Assembly (NCBI RefSeq): GCF_024539815.1
Contig: NZ_JAHHIU010000108.1
Span: 1-54,176, forward strand
Length of the DNA stretch: 54,176 nt
Direction: 5' to 3'
Source of the DNA: Streptomyces hayashii
GTDB lineage: Bacteria; Actinomycetota; Actinomycetes; Streptomycetales; Streptomycetaceae
Below are positions 1 to 8,588 of this stretch, one piece after another. Position 1 is the stretch's first letter, and each line of letters opens with the position of its first letter. The notes below the pieces were generated by a model. It ran no database searches and was not told the DNA's origin. It saw only the letters and a list, made by a program, of their open reading frames with translations. The position numbers and the translations under genes are program-made.

Positions 1-18
1 CTCCCCGAAGGAACCATC

Positions 19-825
19 ATGAGCACGCTCGACTTCACGATCCTCGACCTGGACTTCCCGGCCGGCAGCAAGAACAAGACCGCCACCCTCGTCACCGGCG
101 AGCGCGAGGCCCTCCTGGTCGACGCCGCCTTCACCCGCGCCGACGGGCATCGCCTGACCGCCGAGATCCTCGACTCCGGCAAGACGCTCACCACTGTCTT
201 CGTCTCCCACGCCGACCCCGACTTCTACTTCGGCGCGGAGGTCGTCGCCGACGCCTTCCCGGAGGCGAGGTTCGTCGCGACCCCGCTCGTCATCGAGCAC
301 ATCCAGCAGTCCTACGAGGGCAAGCTCAAGGCATGGGCGGCGCTCGGCGCCAACCTGCCCACCCGCCTGGTGGACCTCGAACCGCTCGTCGGCGACATCA
401 CCCTGGAGGGTCACCGCTTCGAGCTCAAGGGCGGCCCGGCCGCACTGCCCGACCGTCACTACCTGTGGCAGGCCGAGCACCGTGCCCTGCTCGGCGGCGT
501 GCTGCTCTTCCAGCAGGAGCACGTCTGGGTCGCCGACACCCCCACCCCGGGCGACCGCGCCGCCTGGATCGACCTGCTGGACGAAATGGCCGCGCTGGAA
601 CCGCAGTTGGTCGTGCCCGGCCACCGTCTGCCCGGCACGGCGGCGGACGCGTCCGCCGTCTCCGCCACCCGCGACTACCTGGTCGCCTTCGAGGAGGAGC
701 TCGGCCGGGCCGCCGACGGCGCCGCGCTGACCGAGGCGCTGGTCGAGCGGTTCCCCGACAACGGCATGCTGATCGCCGCGCAGATCGGCGCGAAGGTCGC
801 CAAGGGCGAGATGAAGTGGGGCTGA
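19..825 (+). CDS. MBL-fold metallo-hydrolase, variant metal motif
   Basis: This 268-residue protein has the metallo-beta-lactamase fold pattern: an N-terminal beta-rich segment ending in LLVDAAF (residues 32-38), a motif-1 loop SHADPDFYFG (63-72) and a late VVPGHRLPG loop that supplies a histidine. In the classical SHxHxDH motif two of the three histidines are replaced here (H64, D66, D68, F69), so metal binding is altered or reduced. The start is supported by GAAGGAA just upstream. The stop lies one base before the next ORF, so the two are probably co-transcribed and perhaps act on the same small-molecule pathway. The substrate cannot be told. The fold is secure; the hydrolase activity is inferred. 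Confidence 0.85.
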   Translation: MSTLDFTILDLDFPAGSKNKTATLVTGEREALLVDAAFTRADGHRLTAEILDSGKTLTTVFVSHADPDFYFGAEVVADAFPEARFVATPLVIEHIQQSYEGKLKAWAALGANLPTRLVDLEPLVGDITLEGHRFELKGGPAALPDRHYLWQAEHRALLGGVLLFQQEHVWVADTPTPGDRAAWIDLLDEMAALEPQLVVPGHRLPGTAADASAVSATRDYLVAFEEELGRAADGAALTEALVERFPDNGMLIAAQIGAKVAKGEMKWG

Positions 826-826
826 C

Positions 827-1237
827 ATGAGCGAGTTCGCGACCTCCACCGCCCCCGCCGACGTCGTGCGCCGCCAGTACCTGGCCTCCGCGGCAGGCGA
901 CCTGGAGGCCCTTCGGGCCACCCTCGCCCCGGACGTGGAGTGGACCGAGATGGCCGGCTTCCCTCTCGCCGGCACCTATCGCACCCCCGAAGGCGTCACC
1001 GCCAACGTGATGGAACGGCTCGGCGCGGACTGGACCGGCTGGACCGCCCACGACGACACCTACGTCGTCGACGGCGAGAACGTCGTCGTCCTGGCCCGCT
1101 ACACCGCCGTCAACAACGCCACCTCCAAGGCGATCGACGTCCGGGTCGCGCACCACTTCGTCGTCCGCGGCGGACTCATCGTGCGTTTCGAGCAGTTCGT
1201 CGACACCGCGCTCGTCCGCGAGGCGATGACCGACTGA
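827..1237 (+). CDS. NTF2-like / SnoaL-like protein
   Basis: A 136-residue protein with the cone-shaped NTF2-like pattern: an N-terminal helix (VVRRQYLASAAGDLEALRA), then an early strand with VEWTEMAGFPLAGTYRTPEGV, and a C-terminal strand pair ending HHFVVRGGLIVRFEQFVDTA. Family members are small-molecule isomerases, cyclases or pure binding proteins. It starts one base after the MBL-fold gene, so it is almost certainly translated from the same mRNA. A strong hairpin follows at 1267-1300, which makes the two genes a closed transcription unit. Nothing in the sequence identifies the ligand. Confidence 0.82.
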   Translation: MSEFATSTAPADVVRRQYLASAAGDLEALRATLAPDVEWTEMAGFPLAGTYRTPEGVTANVMERLGADWTGWTAHDDTYVVDGENVVVLARYTAVNNATSKAIDVRVAHHFVVRGGLIVRFEQFVDTALVREAMTD

Positions 1238-1266
1238 CCCGCTGCCCCGTCCGCACCGCCCTCACC

Positions 1267-1300
1267 CGTGCACCGCGGCGCATCCGCGTCGCGGTGCACG
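1267..1300 (+). terminator. Hairpin terminator after the two-gene unit
   Basis: An 11-bp perfect inverted repeat CGTGCACCGCG / CGCGGTGCACG encloses a 12-base centre, 30 bases after the NTF2-like stop. There is no U tract, as is usual for Streptomyces terminators. The rest of 1238-1534 holds only the promoter of the next gene. Confidence 0.6.
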
Positions 1301-1459
1301 GCCCGCCGGGCCGACCGTCCCCTTCGCGACGTCCTCCGCCGCGCGAAACTATCGCGCTCCGTGCTCCCCGTCACCGCATCCTGCGGATGGTGTGACGGCT
1401 CCCTCAACACCAGGTCAGCTCAGGCCCGTTGAGCACCTGTCGGCGCTTCTCCGGGTCCG

Positions 1460-1482
1460 CGAAAGCCGGAGGTATGCTTTCG
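1460..1482 (+). promoter_or_regulatory. Inverted repeat over the probable -10 of the LacI gene
   Basis: CGAAAGC (1460-1466) and GCTTTCG (1476-1482) form a perfect 7-9-7 inverted repeat. A -10-like TATGCT lies inside it at 1473-1478, about 55 bases before the regulator start. No good -35 box was seen. This is a candidate autoregulatory operator and differs from the GAAGCGCTTC boxes near 8460 and 8580. Confidence 0.35.
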
Positions 1483-1534
1483 TGGCCCGGACAGGCGGCG
1501 CAGTCCGACGGCCCCGGCAGCCGGGGGTGTCAGA

Positions 1535-2629
1535 ATGACCGCTTCATCGGGCGAGGGATGGGGACAGGCAACCGTGCCGGACAGCCGATCAGACGCGCCT
1601 TCCCCGGACGGGACGCAGGGGCGGAGCACCAGAGGCGCCGGACCGGCGGCGGTCACCATCGCGTACATCGCCGAGTCCGCCGGCGTCTCGGTCCCCACGG
1701 TGTCGAAGGTGCTCAACGGCCGGTCCGGCGTGTCCGACGAGACCCGGGCCCGTGTCGAGGAGCTCATCCACCGGTACGGCTACCGCAAGCCGCCGAAGAA
1801 CCGCAGCAACCTCGTGGAGCTGGTCTTCCGCGAGCTGGAGAGCATGTGGGCCGTGGAGATCATCCGTGGCGTCGAACGAGTGGCCCGCCGGAACAAGGTC
1901 GGCGTGCTGGTGTCGGAGTTCGGTCTCCAGGACACCCCGGCCAGGACCATCGACGACACCCTCGGGCGGCGCCCGCAGTGCGTCCTGTCGGTCTCCCAGC
2001 TGTCGGAGGAGGAGCGCGACCAGCTGAAGGCCAAGGGCATCCCGTTCGTCGTCTTCGACCCCACCGAGGAGCTTCCCGACGACGTTCCCTTCGTCGGCGC
2101 CACCAACTGGCGCGGCGGCCAGGCCGCGACCCGGCACCTGGTGGACCTGGGCCACCGGCGCATCGCCATGATCAGCGGACCCGACCATCCCTTCTGCCAG
2201 GCGCGGCTGGCCGGTTACACCTCCGCCCTCACCGAAGCCGGCCTGCCGGTGGACCCCGACCTGGTGGTCAAAACCCTCCTCACCCGCGACGACGGCCGCG
2301 CGGCGGCACGCGAACTGCTCTCCCGGCCCGACCGTCCCACCGCCGTGTTCACCGCCAACGACATGCAGGCGCTGGGCGTCTACCAGGCCGCCCGCGAGCT
2401 CGGGCTGAGCATCCCGCAGGACCTGAGCGTGGTCGGTTTCGACGACGTCCCCGCCGTCGCCTGGGTCGACCCGCCCCTGACCACGGTCCACCAGCCGCTG
2501 GCGGAGATGGCGGTGGCCGCCACCGAGCTGGCACTGGCAATGGGCCGCGGCGAGGACGTGCCCCAGGTCGGGGTGGAGATCGCCACCACGCTCACCGTCC
2601 GCGAGAGCACGGCCCCGCCGAAGACCTGA
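1535..2629 (+). CDS. LacI-family transcriptional regulator
   Basis: A 364-residue LacI/GalR regulator. After a roughly 40-residue N-terminal extension, the HTH reads VTIAYIAESAGVSVPTVSKVLNG, followed by the hinge helix region. A periplasmic-binding-protein-like sugar domain fills the rest, with typical RHLVDLGHRRIAMISGP and VVGFDDVPAVAWVDPPLTTV segments. The extension means the true start could be further in, but the first ATG gives an intact HTH. The gene precedes a glycoside hydrolase cluster whose divergent promoter region carries two GAAGCGCTTC palindromes, a typical LacI-family operator type. It is therefore the probable local repressor, released by an oligosaccharide. Family is certain; target and inducer are inferred. 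Confidence 0.93.
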   Translation: MTASSGEGWGQATVPDSRSDAPSPDGTQGRSTRGAGPAAVTIAYIAESAGVSVPTVSKVLNGRSGVSDETRARVEELIHRYGYRKPPKNRSNLVELVFRELESMWAVEIIRGVERVARRNKVGVLVSEFGLQDTPARTIDDTLGRRPQCVLSVSQLSEEERDQLKAKGIPFVVFDPTEELPDDVPFVGATNWRGGQAATRHLVDLGHRRIAMISGPDHPFCQARLAGYTSALTEAGLPVDPDLVVKTLLTRDDGRAAARELLSRPDRPTAVFTANDMQALGVYQAARELGLSIPQDLSVVGFDDVPAVAWVDPPLTTVHQPLAEMAVAATELALAMGRGEDVPQVGVEIATTLTVRESTAPPKT

Positions 2630-2788
2630 ACGGACCGTCGAAGAAGCGCGTGGGCCGCCGAAGACCTGAAGGGCCGGGAAAGACACCCGAGTCGCGCCGG
2701 GGAAGACACCTGAGCCGGCCGGGCGAGACCTGAGTCGTCCGGCGAAGAGCCCCGGGCGCCGGGAAGGCCGCCCGGGGCGAAGGGCCCG

Positions 2789-4540
2789 TCAGCCGACGAT
2801 GCCGGTCACCGAGTTTCCGGACTTCGTCACTCGGTACGTCACGGTGGCTCCGCTCCAGAAGTGGAAGACGAGCGTCGCCTGCGCGCCGTCACGCAGCGAG
2901 GCGACGAACTTCGAGGTCAGAAGCAGGGCGTTGGCGGGGTAGTCGGGCGAGAACGCCTCGTTGAACTCCTGGTAGGGCGTCCAGGTGGTGGGACCGGCGT
3001 TGCCGCCGTCCGCGTACGTGGCCTCCATGGTGGCCAGCAGGTCACCGCGGAACCGGGTGGGGATGGTGACGCCGCCCGCGTCGCCGGTCGCGTTCGAGAG
3101 GACCGGCCGGTCGTACGTGGTCACGTGGACCTTCCAGGGCAGCCCCCGGGAGAAGCGGGCCTCGACGGTCGCGTCGATCCCGTACGCGCGGTTGCCCGCC
3201 AGCCGGGTGAGCGCCGCCGACGTGAGGGTGAGCTGGCTGCCGGAGACGGTGTAGTCCCGGCCCGGGGCGAGCTTTTTGCTGCCCTGCCACAGTCCCAGGA
3301 AGGCGTTGCCGTTCGGGTTGAGGGTGAGGGACTCGGCCGTGATCGCACCCGACTTCGCCAGGAAGATCCGGTCCGAGGACGCGGTACCCGAGCGGGTGGT
3401 CCAGCTCGACCTGATCTGGTCGATCAGTGCGGGGTCGCGCCATTGCAGCGTGCCGCGGTTCAGGAAGTTGAAGGCGTCCCACAGGGCCGTGGTGACGCCG
3501 GCGGCGCGGGCCTGGTAGCCGAACTGCTCGAAGTACTTCAGCGCCTCGCCCAGTTCGACGCGGGCGGGGTGGTTGTGGTCGGGGTACGACAGCAGGCCGT
3601 ACTCGCCCAGGTAGACGGGGATTCCCCGGGAGGTGAGGGTGGTGCGGATCCGGTCGAAGGTGTCGGTCATGTCCTTCTGCGCGGTGGCGTCGAACCGTGT
3701 GCCGCCGGCGATGTTCACACTGAACGGGTACCAGCCGTAGAAGTGCACCGTGGCCACGAGCCGGGGGTCGTTCAGGGACTTCATCTCGCCGACCAGGTTG
3801 TCCAGGAAGTCCTGGCCGGCATTGGTGTGCAGGCTCGGCAGCATGAGCAGACGCGTCGCGTTGTTGCCGCCGGACCCGCGCACCACCGTGTGGAACGCCG
3901 TGTTGAGTTCGTTGTTGTACTGATTGCCCTGGACGTCGGTGGTGTTGTCGAACTGCGGCTCGTTGTTGCTCTCGAAGAGCAGGGCCTGCGAGGAGTCGCG
4001 GAACGCGGCCGCGATCTGGGTCCAGGTGGCCTTGAAGCGGGCCAGTACGTTGTCGTGGTCGGTGGGCATGGCGGCGATCCACTGCCACGAGTCGTGGTGA
4101 ACGTTGATCACCACACGGAGGCCGTCGGCCAGCGCCCAGTCGACCACCTGCTTGACGCGGTTCATCCAGGTCGCGTCGATCGTGTAGGGGGCGGTGGAGG
4201 ACTGGTGACCGCTCCAGGTGACGGGGATCCGCACGCTGCGGAAGCCCTGGGCCCTGATGGTGTCGAACAGGGCCTTGGTGGCCGGCGGGTTGCCCCAGGA
4301 CGTCTCGTCGGGAATGGCGTCCAGGGTGTTGCCCAGGTTCCAGCTGGGCTGCATCGCGGCCACCGTGTCCCTGGCGGCGGCGAGGCGGGGGAGCCGTGCC
4401 GCGGACGCGTCCTCGTGGCGCGGCACGGCCAGGGCGGTGGTGCTGGTCAGCCCGATCGCGGCGACCAGCGCCAGGAGGAGGCCGAGCACCCGGCCGGGGC
4501 CGCGGCTGCGGCGGCCGGGTGTGTGGTGCGTTCCCTTCAT
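2789..4540 (-). CDS. Secreted GH5 endoglucanase/xyloglucanase, GH5_4-like with CBM_X2 and CBM46-like modules
   Basis: A 583-residue secreted enzyme. Residues 1-38 form a signal peptide (basic start, hydrophobic LGLLLALVAAIGL). Residues about 55-385 are a GH5 TIM barrel: SWNLGNTLDA at the start, INVHHDSWQW, acid/base E194 in SNNEPQF and nucleophile E313 in VYLGEYG. An Ig-like CBM_X2 module follows (about 388-475, beginning DRIFLAKSGAITAESLTL), then a beta-sandwich resembling CBM46 (about 480-583). This order is known from GH5_4 endo-beta-1,4-glucanases and xyloglucanases. It is last in the leftward operon. With an alpha-xylosidase in the cluster, xyloglucan is a likelier substrate than plain cellulose. 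The subfamily assignment is from recall. Confidence 0.9.
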   Translation of the reverse strand: MKGTHHTPGRRSRGPGRVLGLLLALVAAIGLTSTTALAVPRHEDASAARLPRLAAARDTVAAMQPSWNLGNTLDAIPDETSWGNPPATKALFDTIRAQGFRSVRIPVTWSGHQSSTAPYTIDATWMNRVKQVVDWALADGLRVVINVHHDSWQWIAAMPTDHDNVLARFKATWTQIAAAFRDSSQALLFESNNEPQFDNTTDVQGNQYNNELNTAFHTVVRGSGGNNATRLLMLPSLHTNAGQDFLDNLVGEMKSLNDPRLVATVHFYGWYPFSVNIAGGTRFDATAQKDMTDTFDRIRTTLTSRGIPVYLGEYGLLSYPDHNHPARVELGEALKYFEQFGYQARAAGVTTALWDAFNFLNRGTLQWRDPALIDQIRSSWTTRSGTASSDRIFLAKSGAITAESLTLNPNGNAFLGLWQGSKKLAPGRDYTVSGSQLTLTSAALTRLAGNRAYGIDATVEARFSRGLPWKVHVTTYDRPVLSNATGDAGGVTIPTRFRGDLLATMEATYADGGNAGPTTWTPYQEFNEAFSPDYPANALLLTSKFVASLRDGAQATLVFHFWSGATVTYRVTKSGNSVTGIVG

Positions 4541-4661
4541 CTTCGGACCTCTGTTTCTGTTGGCCGAGCGGGGGTTCCGCCCGTGGGGGGATGGAGCGAC
4601 AGGTGGTCGAGGGAGGGGATCGTCTTCCGGTGGCGATGCGGTGTCCGTGCGCGACGCCGGT

Positions 4662-6185
4662 TCAGGCGCGGAGCGGCTCGTAGTCGAACCAGTCGAAGTG
4701 GACGGTGCCGGACGAGGCGTACAGGCCGATGACCCGGCCGGTGAAGCCGCCGGCGACCTCGGTCGACAGATACCGGCCGTCGAGGGCGCCGAGCGCTGTG
4801 AAGGCGCCGTCCGGCTCCTCGACGCCGAACGTGAGGATGTCCGGCCCGCTGCGGGAGTCCTGCTGCGGGGCGCCGGTGATCCGTGCGGCGAGGGTCACGG
4901 GCCCGGCGGGCACGGACCGGGACGCCACGACGGTGCGCAGCGGTCCGACCCGGCTGAGCACACGCACCTCGCCTTCGCGCGCCTCGATCTCGTAGTGGTG
5001 GCGTTCGTCCAGGCGGACGGCGAGGCCGCCGTGACCGTCCGCGGGGTCGATACGGGTGCGCGCCGCGCAGGTCAGGTGCTGTTGGCGGCGGCCGACGAAC
5101 ACGACGTCGGGATCGTCCAGGGAGCCGCCCCGGGAGTGCAGGGTGAGCCAGCCGGACCGCTCCTTGGTGGTGCAGTGCTCCGCCGGACGGTCGCGTACGG
5201 AGATCCACTGCGGGCGCAGCTCGTTCAGGTCGAAGTCGTCCCGGACCGGTTCGACGGGTCCGGGGACCAACGGCCAGGCAGGGGCAGGCAGTTCGGTCGT
5301 CACCTTGTCGACGACGGGCCAGCCGTCCACCCAGGCGACGGGCGCGAGGAAGGTCTCGCGGCCCAGCACGTGCCAGCCCGGGGTGCCGCCGCGCGGCCGG
5401 ACGCCCAGCACCACCATCCACCAGGAGCCGTCGGGCCCCTGGACCAGGTCGGCGTGGCCGGTGTTCTGGACGGGGTGGTCGGTGCCGCGGTGCGTGAGGA
5501 CCGGGTTGGCCGGGCACGGTTCGAACGGGCCGCCCGGCGTGAGTCCGCGGGCGATCGAGACGCCGTGGCAGCGCTCGGTGCCGCCCTCCGCGATCAGCAG
5601 GTACCAGTAGTCGCCGATCCGGTACAGATGCGGCGCCTCGGGCGCCTTGGCGTCCGGCGCGCCGGACCAGAGCCTGCGCGGCGTTCCGAACGTCTCGCCG
5701 GTGTACGGGTCGATGCGGACCTGGGAGACCCCGGCGACGGTGCACCAGCAGACGCCGTCCTCGTCCCAGGCGAGGTCCGGGTCGATGCCGCGGACGCCGG
5801 CCAGGCGGACCGGGTCGGACCAGGGTCCGGCGGGGTCGGTGGCGGTGAACAGCATGTTGCCGCCGTCGGTCACGTTGGTGACGATCAGCCAGAAGCGGCC
5901 GTCGTGGTGGCGCAGGGTGGGGGCGTAGATGCCGCCGGAGGACGGTGCGTCGGCGGGCAGGCGCAACTGGCTCGGCCGGTCCAGGGCGTTGCCGATCTGC
6001 GTCCAGTGGATCAGGTCGCGGCTGTGGAACACGGGGATGCCGGGGAAGTATTCGAAGCTGGAGCAGACGACGTAGTAGTCGTCGCCCACGCGGCAGACGC
6101 TGGGGTCGGGGTGGAAGCCGGGGATCACCGGGTTGGGGAACGTGGCGGGGCGAACAGCGGCGTCCGCCTGCGACTCGTCTGACAC
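4662..6185 (-). CDS. GH43 beta-xylosidase / alpha-L-arabinofuranosidase
   Basis: A 507-residue cytoplasmic protein with no signal peptide. The N-terminal two-thirds is a GH43 five-bladed propeller: NPVIPGFHPDPSVCRVGDDYY holds catalytic base D27, and YFPGIPVFHSRDLIHW follows. The C-terminal part is a concanavalin-like sandwich typical of long GH43 beta-xylosidases (from about residue 310, RDDFDLNELRPQW). The GTG start is chosen because AAAGGAA lies 8 bases upstream. It follows the GH36 gene by 50 bases and precedes the GH5 gene by 121 bases. It should trim xylose or arabinose from imported oligosaccharides. Xylosidase and arabinofuranosidase cannot be separated by eye. Confidence 0.92.
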   Translation of the reverse strand: MSDESQADAAVRPATFPNPVIPGFHPDPSVCRVGDDYYVVCSSFEYFPGIPVFHSRDLIHWTQIGNALDRPSQLRLPADAPSSGGIYAPTLRHHDGRFWLIVTNVTDGGNMLFTATDPAGPWSDPVRLAGVRGIDPDLAWDEDGVCWCTVAGVSQVRIDPYTGETFGTPRRLWSGAPDAKAPEAPHLYRIGDYWYLLIAEGGTERCHGVSIARGLTPGGPFEPCPANPVLTHRGTDHPVQNTGHADLVQGPDGSWWMVVLGVRPRGGTPGWHVLGRETFLAPVAWVDGWPVVDKVTTELPAPAWPLVPGPVEPVRDDFDLNELRPQWISVRDRPAEHCTTKERSGWLTLHSRGGSLDDPDVVFVGRRQQHLTCAARTRIDPADGHGGLAVRLDERHHYEIEAREGEVRVLSRVGPLRTVVASRSVPAGPVTLAARITGAPQQDSRSGPDILTFGVEEPDGAFTALGALDGRYLSTEVAGGFTGRVIGLYASSGTVHFDWFDYEPLRA

Positions 6186-6235
6186 TCAGTCAATTCCTTT
6201 GTCTCGTATGGTTGTTCCGATAGGGGAGGGTGGTC

Positions 6236-8374
6236 TCATGGCGTGTCCGGCGCCGGGTGGGTGAGGCGGATCAGCACCGCGGACGGCGCCGTGGGCAGCG
6301 TCAGCGTGAGCTCGGCGGCACCCGGGTTCCAGGCCAGGGCGGCCTGGTTCGCGGTGGGGTAGAGCACCTCGACCCGGGCCCCGACGCCGCGGAGATGGAG
6401 GAGGGGCAGAGCGGCGGTGGCCTCCTCGCCGGGCCGGCGCCAGGCGGTGAGATACGTGGTGGCCGGGGTGCGCAGGGCCAGCGCGAGCCAGGGATCGTCC
6501 CAGGCCGGAAGGCCGAGCGGCCAGGCGGGCACCGCCCCGGCCAGATCGGAGCGAATGGCCTTGTGGACCGCGACCCCTTCGTGGACCAGGGCGCGGGCCT
6601 CGGGACGCAGCTCGGGCAGCAGTCCGGACAGATGGATGCGCCCGAGGAGAGCGTTGGCCATCGTGAAGACGACCTCGTCCAGGGAGTCCTGCGGCAGCGG
6701 GTAGGCCCAGACGGCCCCCTGCTCGGGGGTGACCGCGGTCGGCGCGGAGGCCGCGATGGGCGCGTACCGCTGGAGGTTCTGCTGGTCGCTGGTGGACTGC
6801 AGTTGCAGCCGGGACAGCAGCGCGTGGTCCCAGCGCATTCCGCCCGAGGAACAGTTCTCCAGCACGAGGTGCGGGTGGCGGTCCAGGACGCCGTCGAGCC
6901 AGTCGAGGTGGGCGCGGTTGTGGCCGAGCAGACCGGCGGCCGGGGTCTCGCCGGGCCGGGCGCTGGTGCCGGAGCCCGGGTCGATGTTGTGGTCGAGTTT
7001 GAGGTAACCGACCCCCCACACCCCGACCAGGCGGTCCACTACCTCGTCCAGGTGGGCGCGGGCGGCCGGGTGGCGCAGGTCGAGGTGGTGGCGTCCGGTC
7101 TCGGTGACGCGCACGCCGTCGCGGCGGAAGAACGCCTCGTCGGGCAGGGACCTGGCCATGGGGCTGCGGACGCCGATCACCTCCGGCTCCAGCCACAGGC
7201 CGGGCGTCATGCCCCGTTCCCGGATGCGGTCGAGGACCTCGTGGATCCCGCGCTCCCCGGGGAAGCGGGAGGCCGCGGGCTCCCAGGCGCCGACGCTGTC
7301 CCACCAGCCGCCGTCCTCGCCGTCGTACCAGCCGGCGTCGATGACGAAGTACTCCGCGCCCGCCTCGGCCGCCGCGTCGACCAACGGCAGCAGTTTCTCG
7401 GTCGTGGGATCGCCCATCAGGCAGTTCATGTAGTCGTTGAAGATCACAGGGAGCCGCCGGTGGTCGGGGTGCGGGCGGCGGACGGCCCGGCGGTAGCGGG
7501 TGAGCGCGGCGAACGCCTCGTCCGGCCCGCCGTCGTCGCTGAAGGCGAGAGCCACCGGCACGGTGCGGAACTCCGCGCCGGCGTCGAGGGGGTGCCGCCA
7601 GCCGTGCTGGGTGTCGGTCGGGCCGAACAGGGCCAGGTAGGCGAGCCGGTCGCGTTCTCCGCACTCCCAGTGCCAGCCGCCGCCGTTGTGCTCGATCTGC
7701 CACAGCCAGGTACGCCCGGAGTCACGGCCGGTCAGGCCGCCCATGGGCAGTCGGCCGCAGCTGGACCACACGCCCCGGCCGGTCCGGGTGAACTCCCCTT
7801 TGCCGTTGTCGTAGACGACACGGTCGTCGAGGACCGGCGAGGTCGCCCGCATCGGCCTGCGCTGCCAGCGGCATTCGGCGACCCAGTCGTTCTCCGCCCA
7901 CAGCAGGTCCGCGTCCCCGACAGCCTGCGGACCGTCCGCGAGGCAGCCCACGACGAGGGACGAGACCGACTCCAGGTGCAGCGCGGCGTCCCCGGCGTTG
8001 CGCAGGATCACCTCGCTGCGCAGCACCGGCACACCGTCGGGCGACGTGTAGCGCACCTGGGCGACGAGACCGGTCTCGGGGTCGTGGAGTTCGACGCCGA
8101 GCGTGTGCCGGTCGCCGTCGCGGGCTGCTCGGTGGGCGCGGTACCGCAGCCGCCCGCCGAGGGTCGTGTCGACGAGGCGGGCGCCCGACCAGGAACGGCC
8201 GTGGCCCGCGGCCGTCACCTCCACCAGGGGCAGGGGAGGCCAGGAGCGCCGCTCGGCGGGCGGTCCGCCGGGCAGTCCGAGATGCGTGAGACGCGCTGCG
8301 CCGTCGTCGTCGACGCCGATCTCGACCCGCAGGGCCGGGTGGCCCCATCGGATGATCTGCGGTGGGCTGCTCAT
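6236..8374 (-). CDS. GH36 alpha-galactosidase
   Basis: A 712-residue intracellular GH36 enzyme. The N-terminal beta-sandwich is followed by a TIM barrel with FVIDAGWYDGEDGGWWDSVG, GLWLEPEVIG, nucleophile D461 in YLKLDHNID, the substrate loop LENCSSGGMRWD and acid/base D530 in STSDQQ. It is the first gene of the leftward operon, with AAAGG before the ATG. A short A/T-rich divergent promoter and an operator lie upstream. GH36 enzymes release alpha-1,6-galactose from raffinose-type sugars and galactomannan. Galactose in xyloglucan is beta-linked, so this enzyme widens the locus beyond pure xyloglucan. Family assignment is certain; natural substrate is inferred. Confidence 0.93.
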   Translation of the reverse strand: MSSPPQIIRWGHPALRVEIGVDDDGAARLTHLGLPGGPPAERRSWPPLPLVEVTAAGHGRSWSGARLVDTTLGGRLRYRAHRAARDGDRHTLGVELHDPETGLVAQVRYTSPDGVPVLRSEVILRNAGDAALHLESVSSLVVGCLADGPQAVGDADLLWAENDWVAECRWQRRPMRATSPVLDDRVVYDNGKGEFTRTGRGVWSSCGRLPMGGLTGRDSGRTWLWQIEHNGGGWHWECGERDRLAYLALFGPTDTQHGWRHPLDAGAEFRTVPVALAFSDDGGPDEAFAALTRYRRAVRRPHPDHRRLPVIFNDYMNCLMGDPTTEKLLPLVDAAAEAGAEYFVIDAGWYDGEDGGWWDSVGAWEPAASRFPGERGIHEVLDRIRERGMTPGLWLEPEVIGVRSPMARSLPDEAFFRRDGVRVTETGRHHLDLRHPAARAHLDEVVDRLVGVWGVGYLKLDHNIDPGSGTSARPGETPAAGLLGHNRAHLDWLDGVLDRHPHLVLENCSSGGMRWDHALLSRLQLQSTSDQQNLQRYAPIAASAPTAVTPEQGAVWAYPLPQDSLDEVVFTMANALLGRIHLSGLLPELRPEARALVHEGVAVHKAIRSDLAGAVPAWPLGLPAWDDPWLALALRTPATTYLTAWRRPGEEATAALPLLHLRGVGARVEVLYPTANQAALAWNPGAAELTLTLPTAPSAVLIRLTHPAPDTP

Positions 8375-8455
8375 GGCTGCCTTTCTGGTGTGGCGTCACC
8401 CGGGCGACGAGGTGCGTGCGGCGGGCGCTGGTCATGGAGCGGCCCTTCCCTTGTG

Positions 8456-8468
8456 TCGAAGCGCTTCA
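8456..8468. promoter_or_regulatory. LacI-type operator 1 (GAAGCGCTTC)
   Basis: The 13-mer TCGAAGCGCTTCA contains the perfect palindrome GAAGCGCTTC (8458-8467). It sits just downstream of the inferred leftward promoter of the GH36 operon, where a bound repressor would block initiation. The identical 13-mer recurs 120 bp away. Confidence 0.65.
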
Positions 8469-8479
8469 CCTGGCCGCGA

Positions 8480-8508
8480 AGGTTAATGACAGGTTTCTCG
8501 CGAAACAA
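8480..8508 (-). promoter_or_regulatory. Candidate promoter of the GH36-GH43-GH5 operon
   Basis: On the minus strand TTGTTT (8508-8503) and TAACCT (8485-8480) are separated by 17 bases. Initiation would fall near 8473, immediately before operator 1. A GTTTC-TCGC-GAAAC inverted repeat (8493-8506) overlaps the -35 region. The -10 match is modest. Confidence 0.4.
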
Positions 8509-8523
8509 GAGGGCCAATGCCGG

Positions 8524-8532
8524 GAAACTTTC
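8524..8532. promoter_or_regulatory. GAAACTTTC box, xylan-regulator-like
   Basis: GAAACTTTC matches the core of the CGAAACTTTCG element described upstream of Streptomyces xylan and xylobiose genes (BxlR-type sites). The flanking bases do not match. It lies between the two GAAGCGCTTC operators, so a second sugar signal may act here. The link is from recall and is tentative. Confidence 0.35.
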
Positions 8533-8546
8533 TCCCTGTCCGGTCA

Positions 8547-8588
8547 TTGACAGCTCCGAGGGAGCGGTGGCAGCGTCGAAGCGCTTCA
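8547..8588 (+). promoter_or_regulatory. Promoter of the GH31 gene with LacI-type operator 2
   Basis: A perfect -35 TTGACA (8547-8552) is followed after 18 bases by a weak -10 CAGCGT (8571-8576). Operator 2, TCGAAGCGCTTCA (8576-8588), then covers the expected start point near 8583. The arrangement mirrors the leftward promoter. The leader from here to the GH31 start is about 385 bases. One frame of 8615-8971 stays open with GC-rich third positions and ends in an ATGA overlap with GH31, but it matches nothing I recognise and is not called a gene. Confidence 0.5.

Noticed and set aside
2861..4732. Long plus-strand open frame opposite the GH5 gene
   Set aside because: It is valine/glycine/arginine-rich antisense translation without a domain pattern. 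The minus-strand frame has all GH5 motifs.
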